From the NCBI GenBank assembly GCA_001799615.1, contig MGTU01000007.1, forward strand, positions 1 through 64,000: a stretch of 64,000 nt of DNA. The letters run 5' to 3'. This DNA comes from Elusimicrobia bacterium GWA2_61_42. Lineage in GTDB: Bacteria > Elusimicrobiota > Elusimicrobia > Elusimicrobiales > UBA9959. This document shows, piece after piece, positions 1 through 10,434 of the stretch. The notes below the pieces were generated by a model. That model saw nothing but the letters and a program-made list of their open reading frames with translations. It was not told the DNA's origin and made no database searches. Made by a program: the position numbers and the translations under genes. Numbering within the stretch: position 1 is the stretch's first letter; each line of letters begins with the position of its first letter.

Positions 1-91
1 AAAATTAAAATTTATTTTTCCGGCGGAGAAACTGCGGGAGCTAAACGCTCAAGCGGACTTAAATTCTGCCAAATTTCTCGGGGGAAAAATT

Positions 92-179
92 TGGCGGAGA
101 GGGAGGGATTCGAACCCTCGAAGGTTTGACCCTTACAGGTTTTCGAGACCTGCTGTTTCAACCGCTCACACACCTCTCC
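92..179 (-). tRNA. tRNA-Ser (anticodon CGA)
   Basis: Read on the minus strand, a GGAGAGG acceptor arm at 179-173 pairs with CCTCTCC at 102-96, followed by discriminator G and an encoded CCA. The anticodon loop CTCGAAA gives CGA, reading UCG serine codons. The long variable arm typical of tRNA-Ser and the TTCGAAT T-loop are present. Confidence 0.93.
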
Positions 180-219
180 GCAAATCTTTCAGCTGACAGA
201 TAATATATTATCGCAAATT

Positions 220-310
220 TGGCGGAGAGGGAGGGATTCGAACCCACGGTACGGATTAACCGTACACCGGTTTTCAAGACCGGCGCCTTAAACCGCTCGG
301 CCACCTCTCC
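220..310 (-). tRNA. tRNA-Ser (anticodon TGA)
   Basis: A second class II tRNA on the minus strand lies 40 bp from the first. It has the same GGAGAGG/CCTCTCC acceptor stem, a long variable arm, an anticodon loop CTTGAAA (TGA, reading UCA and other UCN codons) and an encoded CCA. The short AT-rich spacer suggests the two serine tRNAs are co-transcribed, with this one first. Confidence 0.93.
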
Positions 311-365
311 GGCTTGTGTCCCCGCTTTTTCTGCTGAAAAAAGAACGGGACTTTCAAACCATTGG

Positions 366-388
366 TAATATAATATAAAATTATATTA
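366..388 (+). promoter_or_regulatory. AT-rich promoter region of glmM
   Basis: A near-perfect TATAAT sits at 369-374 inside a 9-bp inverted repeat (TAATATAAT, 366-374; ATTATATTA, 380-388). No convincing -35 box is visible, so the -10 assignment is tentative. The palindrome may be an operator or merely AT-rich promoter sequence. Confidence 0.4.
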
Positions 389-405
389 TTGCGTTTGAAG
401 AGAGA

Positions 406-1782
406 ATGTCAAAAATGGGCAAACTTTTTGGAACTGACGGCATCCGCGGCATCACCTGGGATTATCCCTTTACCCCCGATTTTATACGGAAGATAGGCTA
501 CGCGGCCTCCCTGGTGCTGCCCAAATACAAAAAAGCCGCCGCCGGCAAGCCGGTGGTGCTGCTGGGCATGGATTCCCGCGCTTCCGGCAAACTGATAAAA
601 AAATACCTGGTGGAAGGGCTGGGGGCCAGCAAATTCAAAGTGGTGGACCTGGGCATCATCCCCACGCCCGCCGTGGCCTACCTGGTAAAGCGCGAAAAAG
701 CCGACTTCGGCATCGTGATCTCGGCCAGCCACAACCCGCCCGAATTCAACGGCATAAAATTTTTCTCGGCCGAGGGGCTCAAGCTCAGCGAGGATATAGA
801 GGAAAAAATAGAGAAGCTGCTGCTCGGCAAGAAGCCGCTGGCGTTCCGCCCTTCCCACCCGGGCCTGCACAAAAAAGATTTTACCCGCGACTACGAGGAC
901 TTCCTTAAAGCCACGCTGCCGCCCGGGTTCACGCTTAAAGGCCTGAAGATCCTGCTGGATTGCGCCAACGGCGCCGCCTACAAGATAGCCCCGCGTATTT
1001 TCCGGGACCTGGGCGCGACCATAAAGGTCATAGGCGACAAGCCGGACGGCGCGAACATCAACGTGGGTTGCGGCGCCCTGCATACCGAAAAGATGGCCAA
1101 GGCCGCCGCCGACTGGGGCGCCTTCTGCGGCATCAGCCTGGACGGGGACGCCGACCGCTGCATGTTCGCCGACGAAAAGGGCGGGGCGCTGGACGGCGAC
1201 GACATCGTTTCCATAGCCGCTCCCTACCTGAAGAAAAAAGGCCGCCTGACCAACAACGGCGTCTCGCTGACCTTCATGTCCAACTACGGCCTTATCCGCT
1301 ACCTCGAGGACGCCGGCATCAGCGTGGCGCAGGTGCCGGTGGGGGACAAGAACGTCACGGACGCCATGGAGAAAGGCGACCTTAAGCTGGGCGGCGAGTC
1401 CAGCGGGCATATCATTTTCCGGGAATTCGCGCCCACGGGGGACGGGGTCCTGACCGCGCTGCAGACGCTGGCCGCTGTGCGCGACATCGGCCGGCCGTTC
1501 AGCTGGTTCCGCCGCCACTGGAAGCGCTATCCCCAGGTGCTGGAGAAGGTCAAGGTTTCCGGCAAGCCGGCCCTCAAGGACGTCGCCGGTTTTTCCGCCA
1601 AGCTGACCAAGTGCGAGGCGGCGCTGAAGGGCAACGGGCGGATCTTCATCCGCTATTCCGGCACCGAGCCGCTGCTGCGCCTGCTGGTGGAGGGCGAGTC
1701 CCGCCCGAAAATAAAGGCCATCGCCGACGAGCTGCTGGAACACTACAGGAAGCATTCCGGCGCCCTCGCCGGCAAGAACTGA
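406..1782 (+). CDS. glmM: Phosphoglucosamine mutase GlmM
   Basis: Converts glucosamine-6-phosphate to glucosamine-1-phosphate, the middle step between GlmS and GlmU toward UDP-GlcNAc for peptidoglycan and lipid A. It has 458 residues, near the family norm. The start FGTDGIRG is typical; the phosphoserine loop SASHNP places the catalytic Ser at about 108; the metal loop DGDADR is at 246-251; the C-terminal phosphate-binding RYSGTEP begins near 416. A GAAGAGAG Shine-Dalgarno precedes the ATG. An in-frame ATG three codons later could also serve as start. It opens the plus-strand run with pdxJ and glmS. Confidence 0.96.
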   Translation: MSKMGKLFGTDGIRGITWDYPFTPDFIRKIGYAASLVLPKYKKAAAGKPVVLLGMDSRASGKLIKKYLVEGLGASKFKVVDLGIIPTPAVAYLVKREKADFGIVISASHNPPEFNGIKFFSAEGLKLSEDIEEKIEKLLLGKKPLAFRPSHPGLHKKDFTRDYEDFLKATLPPGFTLKGLKILLDCANGAAYKIAPRIFRDLGATIKVIGDKPDGANINVGCGALHTEKMAKAAADWGAFCGISLDGDADRCMFADEKGGALDGDDIVSIAAPYLKKKGRLTNNGVSLTFMSNYGLIRYLEDAGISVAQVPVGDKNVTDAMEKGDLKLGGESSGHIIFREFAPTGDGVLTALQTLAAVRDIGRPFSWFRRHWKRYPQVLEKVKVSGKPALKDVAGFSAKLTKCEAALKGNGRIFIRYSGTEPLLRLLVEGESRPKIKAIADELLEHYRKHSGALAGKN

Positions 1783-1808
1783 TTTTAACTGAAGGTTTGG
1801 AGGAAATA

Positions 1809-2528
1809 ATGAAACACGTTAAGCTGGGCGTCAATATCGATCACATCGCCACGCTGCGCCAGGCGCGCGGCGAAAAGAACCCCGACACCGTGGAGGCCGC
1901 CCGCGTGGTCTACAGCTCCGGCGGGGACATGGTGGTAATGCACCTGCGCCAGGACCGCCGCCACATCCAGGATTCGGACCTGGAGCGCGTGCGCCACGAG
2001 GTGAAGGGCCTGATCCATATGGAGATGGCCGCCATCCCCGAGATGGAGAAGATGGCGCTGCGCGTGCGCCCCGATTCCGTCTGCCTCGTGCCCGAGAACC
2101 CGCGCGAACTCACCACGCAGGGCGGCATGAAGCTGGACGGCAAACGCCCCGACCTGCAGAAGATCATAAAGAACCTTTCCGCCGCCGGCATAGAGGTCAG
2201 CATTTTCGCGGACCCCGACCCGATGGCCATCCGCGCCGCCCACAACATGGGCGCCGACGCCATAGAGCTCTGCACCAAGAAATACGCCGAGTCCTGGGGC
2301 AAGAAGCTGCAGGCCAAAGAGCTGGAGAAACTGCAGCTCGCCGGCTTCCTGGTGAAGGAACTGAAAATGGAACTGCACGCCGGCCACGGCCTGGACTACT
2401 ACAACGTGGCCCCGGTGGCGCGCATAGAGGGCATGGACTGCCTCAATATAGGTTTCTCCATCATTTCCCGCGGCATGTTCGTGGGCCTCAAGAGCGCCGT
2501 AGTGGAGATGAAAAGGATCATTCAATAA
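1809..2528 (+). CDS. pdxJ: Pyridoxine 5'-phosphate synthase PdxJ
   Basis: Condenses 1-deoxy-D-xylulose-5-phosphate with 3-amino-2-oxopropyl phosphate in DXP-dependent vitamin B6 synthesis. The 239-residue length matches the family. NIDHIATLRQARG at about 9-21 and the block around His45 (MHLRQDRRHI) are hallmark motifs, and the AGHGLDYYN segment near the C terminus fits too. The ATG at 1809 is chosen because GGAGG lies just upstream and family homology begins here, although the frame is open further upstream into glmM. It lies between glmM and glmS, with only 3 bp to glmS. Confidence 0.95.
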   Translation: MKHVKLGVNIDHIATLRQARGEKNPDTVEAARVVYSSGGDMVVMHLRQDRRHIQDSDLERVRHEVKGLIHMEMAAIPEMEKMALRVRPDSVCLVPENPRELTTQGGMKLDGKRPDLQKIIKNLSAAGIEVSIFADPDPMAIRAAHNMGADAIELCTKKYAESWGKKLQAKELEKLQLAGFLVKELKMELHAGHGLDYYNVAPVARIEGMDCLNIGFSIISRGMFVGLKSAVVEMKRIIQ

Positions 2529-2531
2529 CCC

Positions 2532-4406
<1,875 letters not shown>

Positions 4407-4424
4407 GCGGCGCCCAGGGCAACT

Positions 4425-4799
4425 ATGCCGTCAAAAAATAAAAAACAGCCGTTGGCCGTGACAGGCCTGGGCGTGGACCTGGCCGAAGTGGCCAGGATCC
4501 GCCGCCTGGCCGCGCGCAACCCCGGGTTTTTAAAAAGGGTCTTTACCGAAGGCGAGCTGGCCTACGCCGGCAAGAGCAAGAACAAATACGAGCGCCTGGC
4601 CGCGCGCTTCGCCGTGAAGGAGGCCGTCATCAAGGCCCTGGACGCCAAACACCTGTCCCTGAAAGATATCGAGGTGGAGAACACCGCCAGCGGCCGGCCG
4701 CAGGTGAAGGTTAAAAATCTGCCCGGCGCGCGGCTTATGGTCTCCATTTCCCATACCGGCAGCTGCGCCTGCGCCGCCGTAATAGCCTTCGAGGCCTGA
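4425..4799 (+). CDS. acpS: Holo-[acyl-carrier-protein] synthase AcpS
   Basis: Transfers 4'-phosphopantetheine from CoA to apo-ACP. The 124-residue protein has the Mg-binding Asp in GVDLAEV (D18), the paired motif RFAVKEAVIKAL with Glu66, and the closing SISHTGSCACA strand. It lies 18 bp after glmS. In enterobacteria acpS directly follows pdxJ; here glmS is interposed. The extended lysine-rich N terminus leaves the exact start slightly uncertain. Confidence 0.93.
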   Translation: MPSKNKKQPLAVTGLGVDLAEVARIRRLAARNPGFLKRVFTEGELAYAGKSKNKYERLAARFAVKEAVIKALDAKHLSLKDIEVENTASGRPQVKVKNLPGARLMVSISHTGSCACAAVIAFEA

Positions 4800-4804
4800 C
4801 CGGC

Positions 4805-5695
4805 ATGAAGATTCTTCGCATCACCCCCGCTTTTTTAAGGCCGCTGCTGCCGGCCCGCCGCAAAGATTCCCACAAGGGGGATTACGGGCGGGTGCTGGTG
4901 GCGGGAGGTTCGCGCGGCATGGCCGGCGCGGCCATACTGGCCGCCCGCGCCGCGCTTAAGTCCGGGGCGGGGCTGGTCACCGTGGCGTGCCCGGAAAGCG
5001 AAAGGCAGACCATAGCCCGCGCCCTGCCCGAGGCCATGACCTTCGGCGGCGCCTGTTCCGGCGGCGCTTTTACCGCCGCGGCGGCGGCGCAAGTGGCCGC
5101 TTTCGCCCGGCAGAAAAAGATAGACGTTCTGCTGGTGGGGCCCGGCCTGGGGGCCTCCCCGGGCGCCAGGGCCTTCGTCCTGAGGCTGCTCGATATCCTG
5201 AACATACCGGCGGTAGTGGACGCCGACGCGCTTAACGCGATCGCCGCCGGGCCGCGGCCGTTCAGGCCGAGGACCGCTCCCTCTATCTTTACCCCGCATC
5301 CCGGCGAGGCCGAAAGGCTGCTGGGGAAAAAAGCCGCGGACAGGCCGGCCGCTGCCGCCGCCCTCGCGGCCGGGACCGGGGGGATAGCGGTGCTGAAAGG
5401 CGCCGGTACGCTGGTCTGCGACGGAAAAACAATTCTGAAGAACGGCACGGGCGGGCCAGCGCTGGCCAAGGGCGGCTCCGGGGACGTGCTGGGCGGACTG
5501 GCCGCCGGCTTTTTCGCGCAGGCGGGGCTGGCAAAAAGTTTTACGCGCGAGACCGCGCGCTCCAGCGCGGCGCTGGCCGTATTCCTGCACGGGCTTTGCG
5601 GGGACCTGGCGAAGAAGAAATTTACCGAGCGCTGCGTGCTGGCCGGCGAGCTGCTGGACTTCCTGCCGGCGGCGATACGGAGAGTTAAAAGATGA
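4805..5695 (+). CDS. nnrD: ADP/ATP-dependent NAD(P)HX dehydratase (NnrD/YjeF C-domain)
   Basis: Repairs hydrated NADH and NADPH (NADHX) by nucleotide-dependent dehydration. The ribokinase-like fold is indicated by HKGDYGRVLVAGGS near 23-36, VDADALNAI near 138-146, TPHPGE at 163-168 and GTGGPALAKGGSGDVLGGL near 214-232 with the catalytic Asp near 227. The 296-residue length corresponds to the kinase-like domain alone; the NnrE epimerase domain often fused to its N terminus is absent. It starts 5 bp after acpS and overlaps thiL by 4 bp. Confidence 0.92.
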   Translation: MKILRITPAFLRPLLPARRKDSHKGDYGRVLVAGGSRGMAGAAILAARAALKSGAGLVTVACPESERQTIARALPEAMTFGGACSGGAFTAAAAAQVAAFARQKKIDVLLVGPGLGASPGARAFVLRLLDILNIPAVVDADALNAIAAGPRPFRPRTAPSIFTPHPGEAERLLGKKAADRPAAAAALAAGTGGIAVLKGAGTLVCDGKTILKNGTGGPALAKGGSGDVLGGLAAGFFAQAGLAKSFTRETARSSAALAVFLHGLCGDLAKKKFTERCVLAGELLDFLPAAIRRVKR

Positions 5696-6666
5696 AGCCG
5701 AAAAAAGGGGCCGAAGGCCGCCTGATAGAGCACATAGAAAAGACTTTCAGGTTCCCGCTGGACCGCCGGCTGCTGCTGGGGCCGGGCGACGACTGCGCCG
5801 TGCTCCGGCACGGGGCCGGCCGCGACCTGGTCATAACCACCGACGAGATCGTGGAAGGGACGCATTACCTGGCGCGCTTCGCCACCCCGGAGGACCTGGC
5901 CCGCAAGCTCATGCGCATAAATTTAAGCGACCTGGCCTCCATGGGCGACGTCAAGCCGGTGTCCTGCGTGGTCGGGTCCGGGCTGAGGAAGAACACGCCG
6001 CCGGATTTTACGCGGCGGTTCATGAAGGAACTTAAGGCCGAGGCGCTGCGCTTCGGCCTTTCCATCGCCGGCGGCAACCTGGCCGGCGCCCGGGAAAACC
6101 ATTTTTACATGACCGTCTGGGGCGAGACCGGGCGCGGAAAGATAGTGACGCGCTACGGGGCCAGGCCGGGCGACCTGCTTTTTAACATCGGCCCGCTGGG
6201 CCTGGCGGCGGCCGGGCTGGAGGTCCTGCTGCGGGCGTCCGCGGCCGAAAAGAAAAAATTCCCGGAGCTCATAAAAGCTTTCTGGCGGCCGGAACCGATG
6301 CTTGAGGCCGGCGCGCTTATCGGCCGGCTGGGCCTGGCCTCGGCCATGCTGGACAATTCCGACGGGCTCGCGCGCAGCGCGGGCATAATTTCGGAACTTT
6401 CCGGCTGCCGCGTGCTGGTCAGCCCGGGCGAAGGCGCCTGCGCCCCGGCCTTGCGGGCCTACAGCGCGGCCAGGGGCCGCCCCTGGCGCTATTACGCCAT
6501 AGGCGGCGGCGAGGATTACGGCCTGGTCTTTACGGCGAGGCCTTCCAAACTGGCTAAAATAAAAAAACTGCTGCCCGCGGCCGCCGTGGTGGGACGCGTG
6601 GAAAAGGGCGCCGGGGCGGAGATAGAGAATTTCAATGGCAAGGTCAAAAACTTCGAGCATTTTTAA
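5692..6666 (+). CDS. thiL: Thiamine-monophosphate kinase ThiL
   Basis: Phosphorylates thiamine monophosphate to the active pyrophosphate cofactor. The PurM-like fold is indicated by GPGDDCAVL (about 30-38), TTDEIVEGTHY (49-59), the NLSDLASMGD block (77-86), MLDNSDGLARS in the middle and GGGEDYGLVF near 269. The 324-residue length is normal. The start overlaps nnrD by 4 bp (ATGA) and the end overlaps tsaE, indicating translational coupling. Confidence 0.94.
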   Translation: MKPKKGAEGRLIEHIEKTFRFPLDRRLLLGPGDDCAVLRHGAGRDLVITTDEIVEGTHYLARFATPEDLARKLMRINLSDLASMGDVKPVSCVVGSGLRKNTPPDFTRRFMKELKAEALRFGLSIAGGNLAGARENHFYMTVWGETGRGKIVTRYGARPGDLLFNIGPLGLAAAGLEVLLRASAAEKKKFPELIKAFWRPEPMLEAGALIGRLGLASAMLDNSDGLARSAGIISELSGCRVLVSPGEGACAPALRAYSAARGRPWRYYAIGGGEDYGLVFTARPSKLAKIKKLLPAAAVVGRVEKGAGAEIENFNGKVKNFEHF

Positions 6667-7129
6667 GTTCAAGAGTTCCTGCCCGGCGGATACCGCGCGG
6701 CTGGCAGGGCTCTTCGCGCGCGGGCTGGCGGGCGGCGCGGCGCTTTTCCTCGAAGGGCCCATAGGCTCGGGCAAGACTTTTTTCGTGCGGGAGCTGGCCG
6801 CGGCGCTGGGCGCTAAAAAACTGCCGGTCAGCGCCAGCTTCAACCTGATGCGCGCCTACCCCGGCCGCCTCAGGCTTTATCACTTCGACCTGTTCCGGGC
6901 CGGCGAGGCCGACATGGAGAACATCGGGCTGGACGAATACCTGGGCCGCGCCGACGGGATAACCGCCGTGGAGTGGCCGGGCGCCGGCGGCGAGCTGTAT
7001 TCCGGCGTAGAGCCGCTGAGGCTGGTCTTCAGCCTGGCGGGCGGGGACCGCAGGGGCATAAAGATCTCCGCCCCGGCCGCCGAACTGGACATGATGAAAA
7101 CTATAGAGGCTAAATGGCTGAAACGATAA
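6635..7129 (+). CDS. tsaE: tRNA threonylcarbamoyladenosine ATPase TsaE
   Basis: This P-loop ATPase works with TsaB and TsaD to install t6A at position 37 of ANN-decoding tRNAs. The Walker A motif GPIGSGKT is at 41-48, HFDLFR near 83 and the characteristic EWP near 113. The 164-residue length is typical. It overlaps thiL by 32 bp and tsaB by 16 bp. The usual SPTF switch is replaced by SASF, a mild deviation. Confidence 0.93.
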   Translation: MARSKTSSIFKFKSSCPADTARLAGLFARGLAGGAALFLEGPIGSGKTFFVRELAAALGAKKLPVSASFNLMRAYPGRLRLYHFDLFRAGEADMENIGLDEYLGRADGITAVEWPGAGGELYSGVEPLRLVFSLAGGDRRGIKISAPAAELDMMKTIEAKWLKR

Positions 7130-7809
7130 TAGGGCTTTGCACCTCCGGCACCAGGCTCAAGGTGGCCGTAACCGCCGGCGGGCGTATTTACCAGGCCCAA
7201 AAAAAAGAATACAACCAGGAGAAAGCCCTTTTCCCCCTGATAAAGCGCGAATTAAAAAAAGCGGGCGCCACGCTGCGCAGCGTTAACGCGGTCTGCGCCG
7301 CGCGCGGGCCCGGCAGATTTACCGGCATACGCATCTCGCTCACGCTGGCGGGCGCTATGAAAGCCCTGGCCGGGGCCAGGGTGCATACCGTCACCCTTTT
7401 TGAGATACTGGCGCTGCAGGCCTTCGACTGCGCGCCGTACAAGACCTGGGCCGCCAAAAATCCGGGGGGGCGCATCGCCGCGCTGCTGCACGCTTTTAAA
7501 GACGAATATTTCTGCCAGTTCTTCAGACCCTCGGCCCGGCGCCCGCTGCCCGACGGCGAGCCCGTCTGGCTTAAGGAAGGAGAGCTAAAAGAGCTGCTGG
7601 CAGCCGCCGGGGTCTTTTACGCCGCGGGAGACAGCGAGGAGCACCCCGGGATCTACGCCCTGCTCCCGCCCGGGACCGCCGCGGCCCCCGGGCCGGTTTC
7701 AAAAATAATTCCCGGGTATATAATTAAGGCCGCCCTGGCTTACGGCAGCAAGACCCTTAAACCGCTTTATCTGAAGCCGGCCAAATATGAATTGGAAAAT
7801 AAAAAGTAG
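7114..7809 (+). CDS. tsaB: tRNA threonylcarbamoyladenosine protein TsaB
   Basis: Scaffold partner of TsaD in t6A synthesis, with an ASKHA fold. The diagnostic segment ARGPGRFTGIRISL lies near 64-77, matching the GPGSFTGLR signature of the family with Ser replaced by Arg. The 231-residue length is normal. It is coupled to tsaE by a 16-bp overlap and followed after 12 bp by rimI, a common order. TsaD itself is not in the window. Confidence 0.92.
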   Translation: MAETIIGLCTSGTRLKVAVTAGGRIYQAQKKEYNQEKALFPLIKRELKKAGATLRSVNAVCAARGPGRFTGIRISLTLAGAMKALAGARVHTVTLFEILALQAFDCAPYKTWAAKNPGGRIAALLHAFKDEYFCQFFRPSARRPLPDGEPVWLKEGELKELLAAAGVFYAAGDSEEHPGIYALLPPGTAAAPGPVSKIIPGYIIKAALAYGSKTLKPLYLKPAKYELENKK

Positions 7810-7821
7810 CCGCCCGGCCGT

Positions 7822-8271
7822 ATGCTGATACGGCGCGCGAGGAAAGAGGACTACGCCGCTTTCGCCGCGATAGAGGCGGAATATCCGGGCTACCCGGCCT
7901 GGGGTGAGAAAGGTTTTGAGGCCGAGGAGAAGAACCGCCACTCCGTCACGCTGGCCGCGGAGGAGGAGGGGCGAACGGCCGGTTTTATTAATTTCTGGAT
8001 CCTGAGGCCCCAGGTGCAGTTGAACACCCTGGCGGTCGCCCGGGCCTTCCTGCGGCGGGGGACGGCGTCGGCCCTGCTGGGCAAGCTGCTGGAATACGCG
8101 GCTAAAAGTCTCTGCCGGGAGATAGACCTGGAAGTGAACGAGCACAACGCCGCCGCCATCGCCCTTTACGCGGCGCACAATTTTGAAGTGGTGGGGAAAA
8201 GGCCCAAATTCTATAATAACACGGACGCGGCCCTGCTGATGCGCAGGGTGCTGCCCGCCAAGGACCTGTAA
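7822..8271 (+). CDS. rimI: [Ribosomal protein bS18]-alanine N-acetyltransferase RimI
   Basis: A GNAT-fold acetyltransferase. The acetyl-CoA segment around LAVARAFLRRGTASALL corresponds to the R/Q-x-x-G-x-A/G loop, and the following EVNEHNAAAIALYAAHNFE block with the FYNN tail matches RimI. It has 149 residues. Position right after tsaB supports the assignment, because rimI is commonly linked to tsaB and tsaE. Its stop codon is formed at the junction of a 10-bp tandem repeat. Confidence 0.88.
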   Translation: MLIRRARKEDYAAFAAIEAEYPGYPAWGEKGFEAEEKNRHSVTLAAEEEGRTAGFINFWILRPQVQLNTLAVARAFLRRGTASALLGKLLEYAAKSLCREIDLEVNEHNAAAIALYAAHNFEVVGKRPKFYNNTDAALLMRRVLPAKDL

Positions 8272-8280
8272 GGACCTGTA
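8261..8280. repeat. 10-bp tandem duplication at a gene junction
   Basis: AGGACCTGTA occurs twice in a row (8261-8270 and 8271-8280). The first copy supplies the last codons and stop of rimI; the second supplies AGGA as Shine-Dalgarno and the A of the next ATG. Confidence 0.95.
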
Positions 8281-10433
8281 TGAAAAAAATTCTCCTGTCG
8301 GTTTTAACCGTGTGCCTGTTCTCTCCCGCCGTTACCGCGGCGGCGGATAAAGAGGCCTACCTGCACTTCATGAACGGCATGGTGATGGAAAGGCGCGGGA
8401 ATTACGATTCCGCCCTGCAGGAGTACAAGCGCACCCTGCAGCTGGACCCGGAGTCCGTTTTCGTCTACAAGCAGGCGCTCAACCTGGCTTTGCGCATCGG
8501 CAAGGTGGACGAGGCGGCCGACTGGGCGGAGTTCGTGGTCAAAACGGACTCGGCCACGGCGGACAACTGGGTGCTTTACGGCAACGTCAACTGGGCCAAA
8601 GGCGACCTGGAAGGGGCGGCCGCCGCCTACGAGAAGGCCTTCGCCCTGGACGACGGCAATCACGAGGCGCTTTACCAGCTGGCCAGCCTCTGGAGCGCCA
8701 GGAACGCCGACAAGTCGGTGGAGTACCTTAAAAAGTACCTGGAGCTGCGCCCCGAGGACGCGGCCGAGGTGAATTACCAGCTGGCCGTGCTCTATAATAT
8801 GAAGGGCCGGCACGAAGAGATGAGGCGCAGCCTCATGAAGTCCAAAGAGGCCGACAGCCTTTACCTGCAGCCGCGCTACATGCTGGCCAATTATTACGAG
8901 ATGAAGAGTGATACCGTCGCCGCCCTGGGCGAGTACGCCGAACTGCTGGCCATCGATACGAAGAACATCGAGCTGTTCGACCATGTCGGCGAGCTTTACG
9001 CCTCCCCGGCCGTCTCCGACCTGCCCGAGGCGGAAAAATATTTCCTCAAGGCCTGGGCGCTGGACAAGGCCGACGCCACCGCGGCTTTCTGGCTTTCGGT
9101 GATAAGCGAGTCGCGCCGCGACTTCGCCGCGGCCGCCGCCTACCTGGAGGGCTCCGCCGCGCTCAAGGAAGACGCCAGCCTGGCGCTGCGCCTGGCTTAC
9201 TATTACACGCAGAGCGGCCGCTACGAAAAAGCCATCACCATGCTGGAAGGGGCGGCCAGGAAATGGCCGGATAACGGCGAGATCGCCTACTTCCTGGCGC
9301 TGGGCTACGACGACACCGGCAAAAGCGACAAGGCGCGCGGGCTGCTTAAGGCGCTGCTGGCGAAAAGCCCGGAGAACGCGGAGGCCCGCATGCAGTACGC
9401 GGTCATCTGCGAGCGGGAGAACGACATGCCCGCGGCCGAGGAAGCTTTCCGCTACCTGCTTTCAAAGAACCCCGCCAGCGCCAACGTGCTGAACTACCTG
9501 GGCTACGCGCTGGCCGACCGCGGCCTCAAGCTCGAGGAAGCCGAGGTGCTGATCTCCAGCGCCGTCGCCATGGACCCCGGCAACGGCGCCTACCTGGATT
9601 CCCTCGCCTGGGTGAAGTTCAGGCGGGGCAACCTGCCCGAAGCCCTGGCCGGCATTAAAAAGGCCGTAAAGGCCGTTTACGACGACGCCGTTATCTGGGC
9701 GCACGCCGGCGATATTTACGCGGCGGCCGGGGACAACAGGACGGCCTGGCTGGCCTGGAAATATTCCCGCCTGCTCGAAAAGCCCGCCAGGCGCGCCGCG
9801 GCCGACGCGAAACTGAAAGACCTGCAGAAAAAGATCCCCGCGGCCGAAGCGGAAGGGCTTGAACGGGCCTACCTGAAAAATTTCAGCCCTGCCGGGCTGG
9901 AGTTCTCCTCCTTCGCCAAGGTGGAGGCGAAGCTGCGCGGGCGCACCGTAAAGTTCGACGCGATACTGCATTACGCCCCGCCTTCGGATTTCAACCTTAC
10001 CGTGATGGGCCCGCTGATGGTCCCGCTCTGGAAGGCCAGGGCCAGCGGCGCCGCGCTGGAGCTGGACGCCATAGGCATAAAGGATATAGATCCGGCGACC
10101 TTCAGCTACTGGGCCGCCCTTATAACCGCGGAGCTGAGGGACTGGTTTTCCGGGCAAACCCTGGCCGGCGGGAAGTTCGACGACGGCTGGGATTCCTCCT
10201 GCTTCGCCGGGGACGGCAGGGAGGTTTGCCTGGACAAGGACCGCACCCCCGGCGAGATCCGGCCGGCGGCGGAGAAAAAGCTGGTCTTCAAGCCTTCCCA
10301 TTATTTTTTCAGGAACCTCTACCTGTTCCCCTATATCATGGAATTCAAACTGCCGGCCGTTTCGGTGCGCATCACGCTGGACAACAACCAGATGAACTTC
10401 GGCGGCGTCAACACGCTGAGGCTGCCGGACTGA
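8280..10433 (+). CDS. Secreted TPR protein with LolB-like C-terminal domain
   Basis: 717 residues. A signal peptide (about 1-21, ending AVTAAA) is followed by at least ten tetratricopeptide repeats to about residue 520, with typical W/Y, G, A and P spacing such as NAEARMQYAVICERENDMPAAEEAFRYLL (split motif near 365-395). The last 190 residues are different: beta-rich, starting near FSSFAKVEAKLRG and ending near VRITLDNNQMNFGG, resembling the LolB/DUF4292 lipoprotein-binding fold. It directly precedes ispE (1-bp gap), as lolB does in enterobacteria. Inferred role: outer-membrane lipoprotein or lipid handling in the periplasm. There is no lipobox, so it is probably soluble. Confidence 0.7.
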   Translation: MKKILLSVLTVCLFSPAVTAAADKEAYLHFMNGMVMERRGNYDSALQEYKRTLQLDPESVFVYKQALNLALRIGKVDEAADWAEFVVKTDSATADNWVLYGNVNWAKGDLEGAAAAYEKAFALDDGNHEALYQLASLWSARNADKSVEYLKKYLELRPEDAAEVNYQLAVLYNMKGRHEEMRRSLMKSKEADSLYLQPRYMLANYYEMKSDTVAALGEYAELLAIDTKNIELFDHVGELYASPAVSDLPEAEKYFLKAWALDKADATAAFWLSVISESRRDFAAAAAYLEGSAALKEDASLALRLAYYYTQSGRYEKAITMLEGAARKWPDNGEIAYFLALGYDDTGKSDKARGLLKALLAKSPENAEARMQYAVICERENDMPAAEEAFRYLLSKNPASANVLNYLGYALADRGLKLEEAEVLISSAVAMDPGNGAYLDSLAWVKFRRGNLPEALAGIKKAVKAVYDDAVIWAHAGDIYAAAGDNRTAWLAWKYSRLLEKPARRAAADAKLKDLQKKIPAAEAEGLERAYLKNFSPAGLEFSSFAKVEAKLRGRTVKFDAILHYAPPSDFNLTVMGPLMVPLWKARASGAALELDAIGIKDIDPATFSYWAALITAELRDWFSGQTLAGGKFDDGWDSSCFAGDGREVCLDKDRTPGEIRPAAEKKLVFKPSHYFFRNLYLFPYIMEFKLPAVSVRITLDNNQMNFGGVNTLRLPD

Positions 10434-10434
10434 C

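Noticed and set aside
1-91. A gene fragment at the left edge
   Set aside because: No frame with coding character; only an AAATTT-type inverted repeat next to the tRNA CCA end, possibly a weak terminator.
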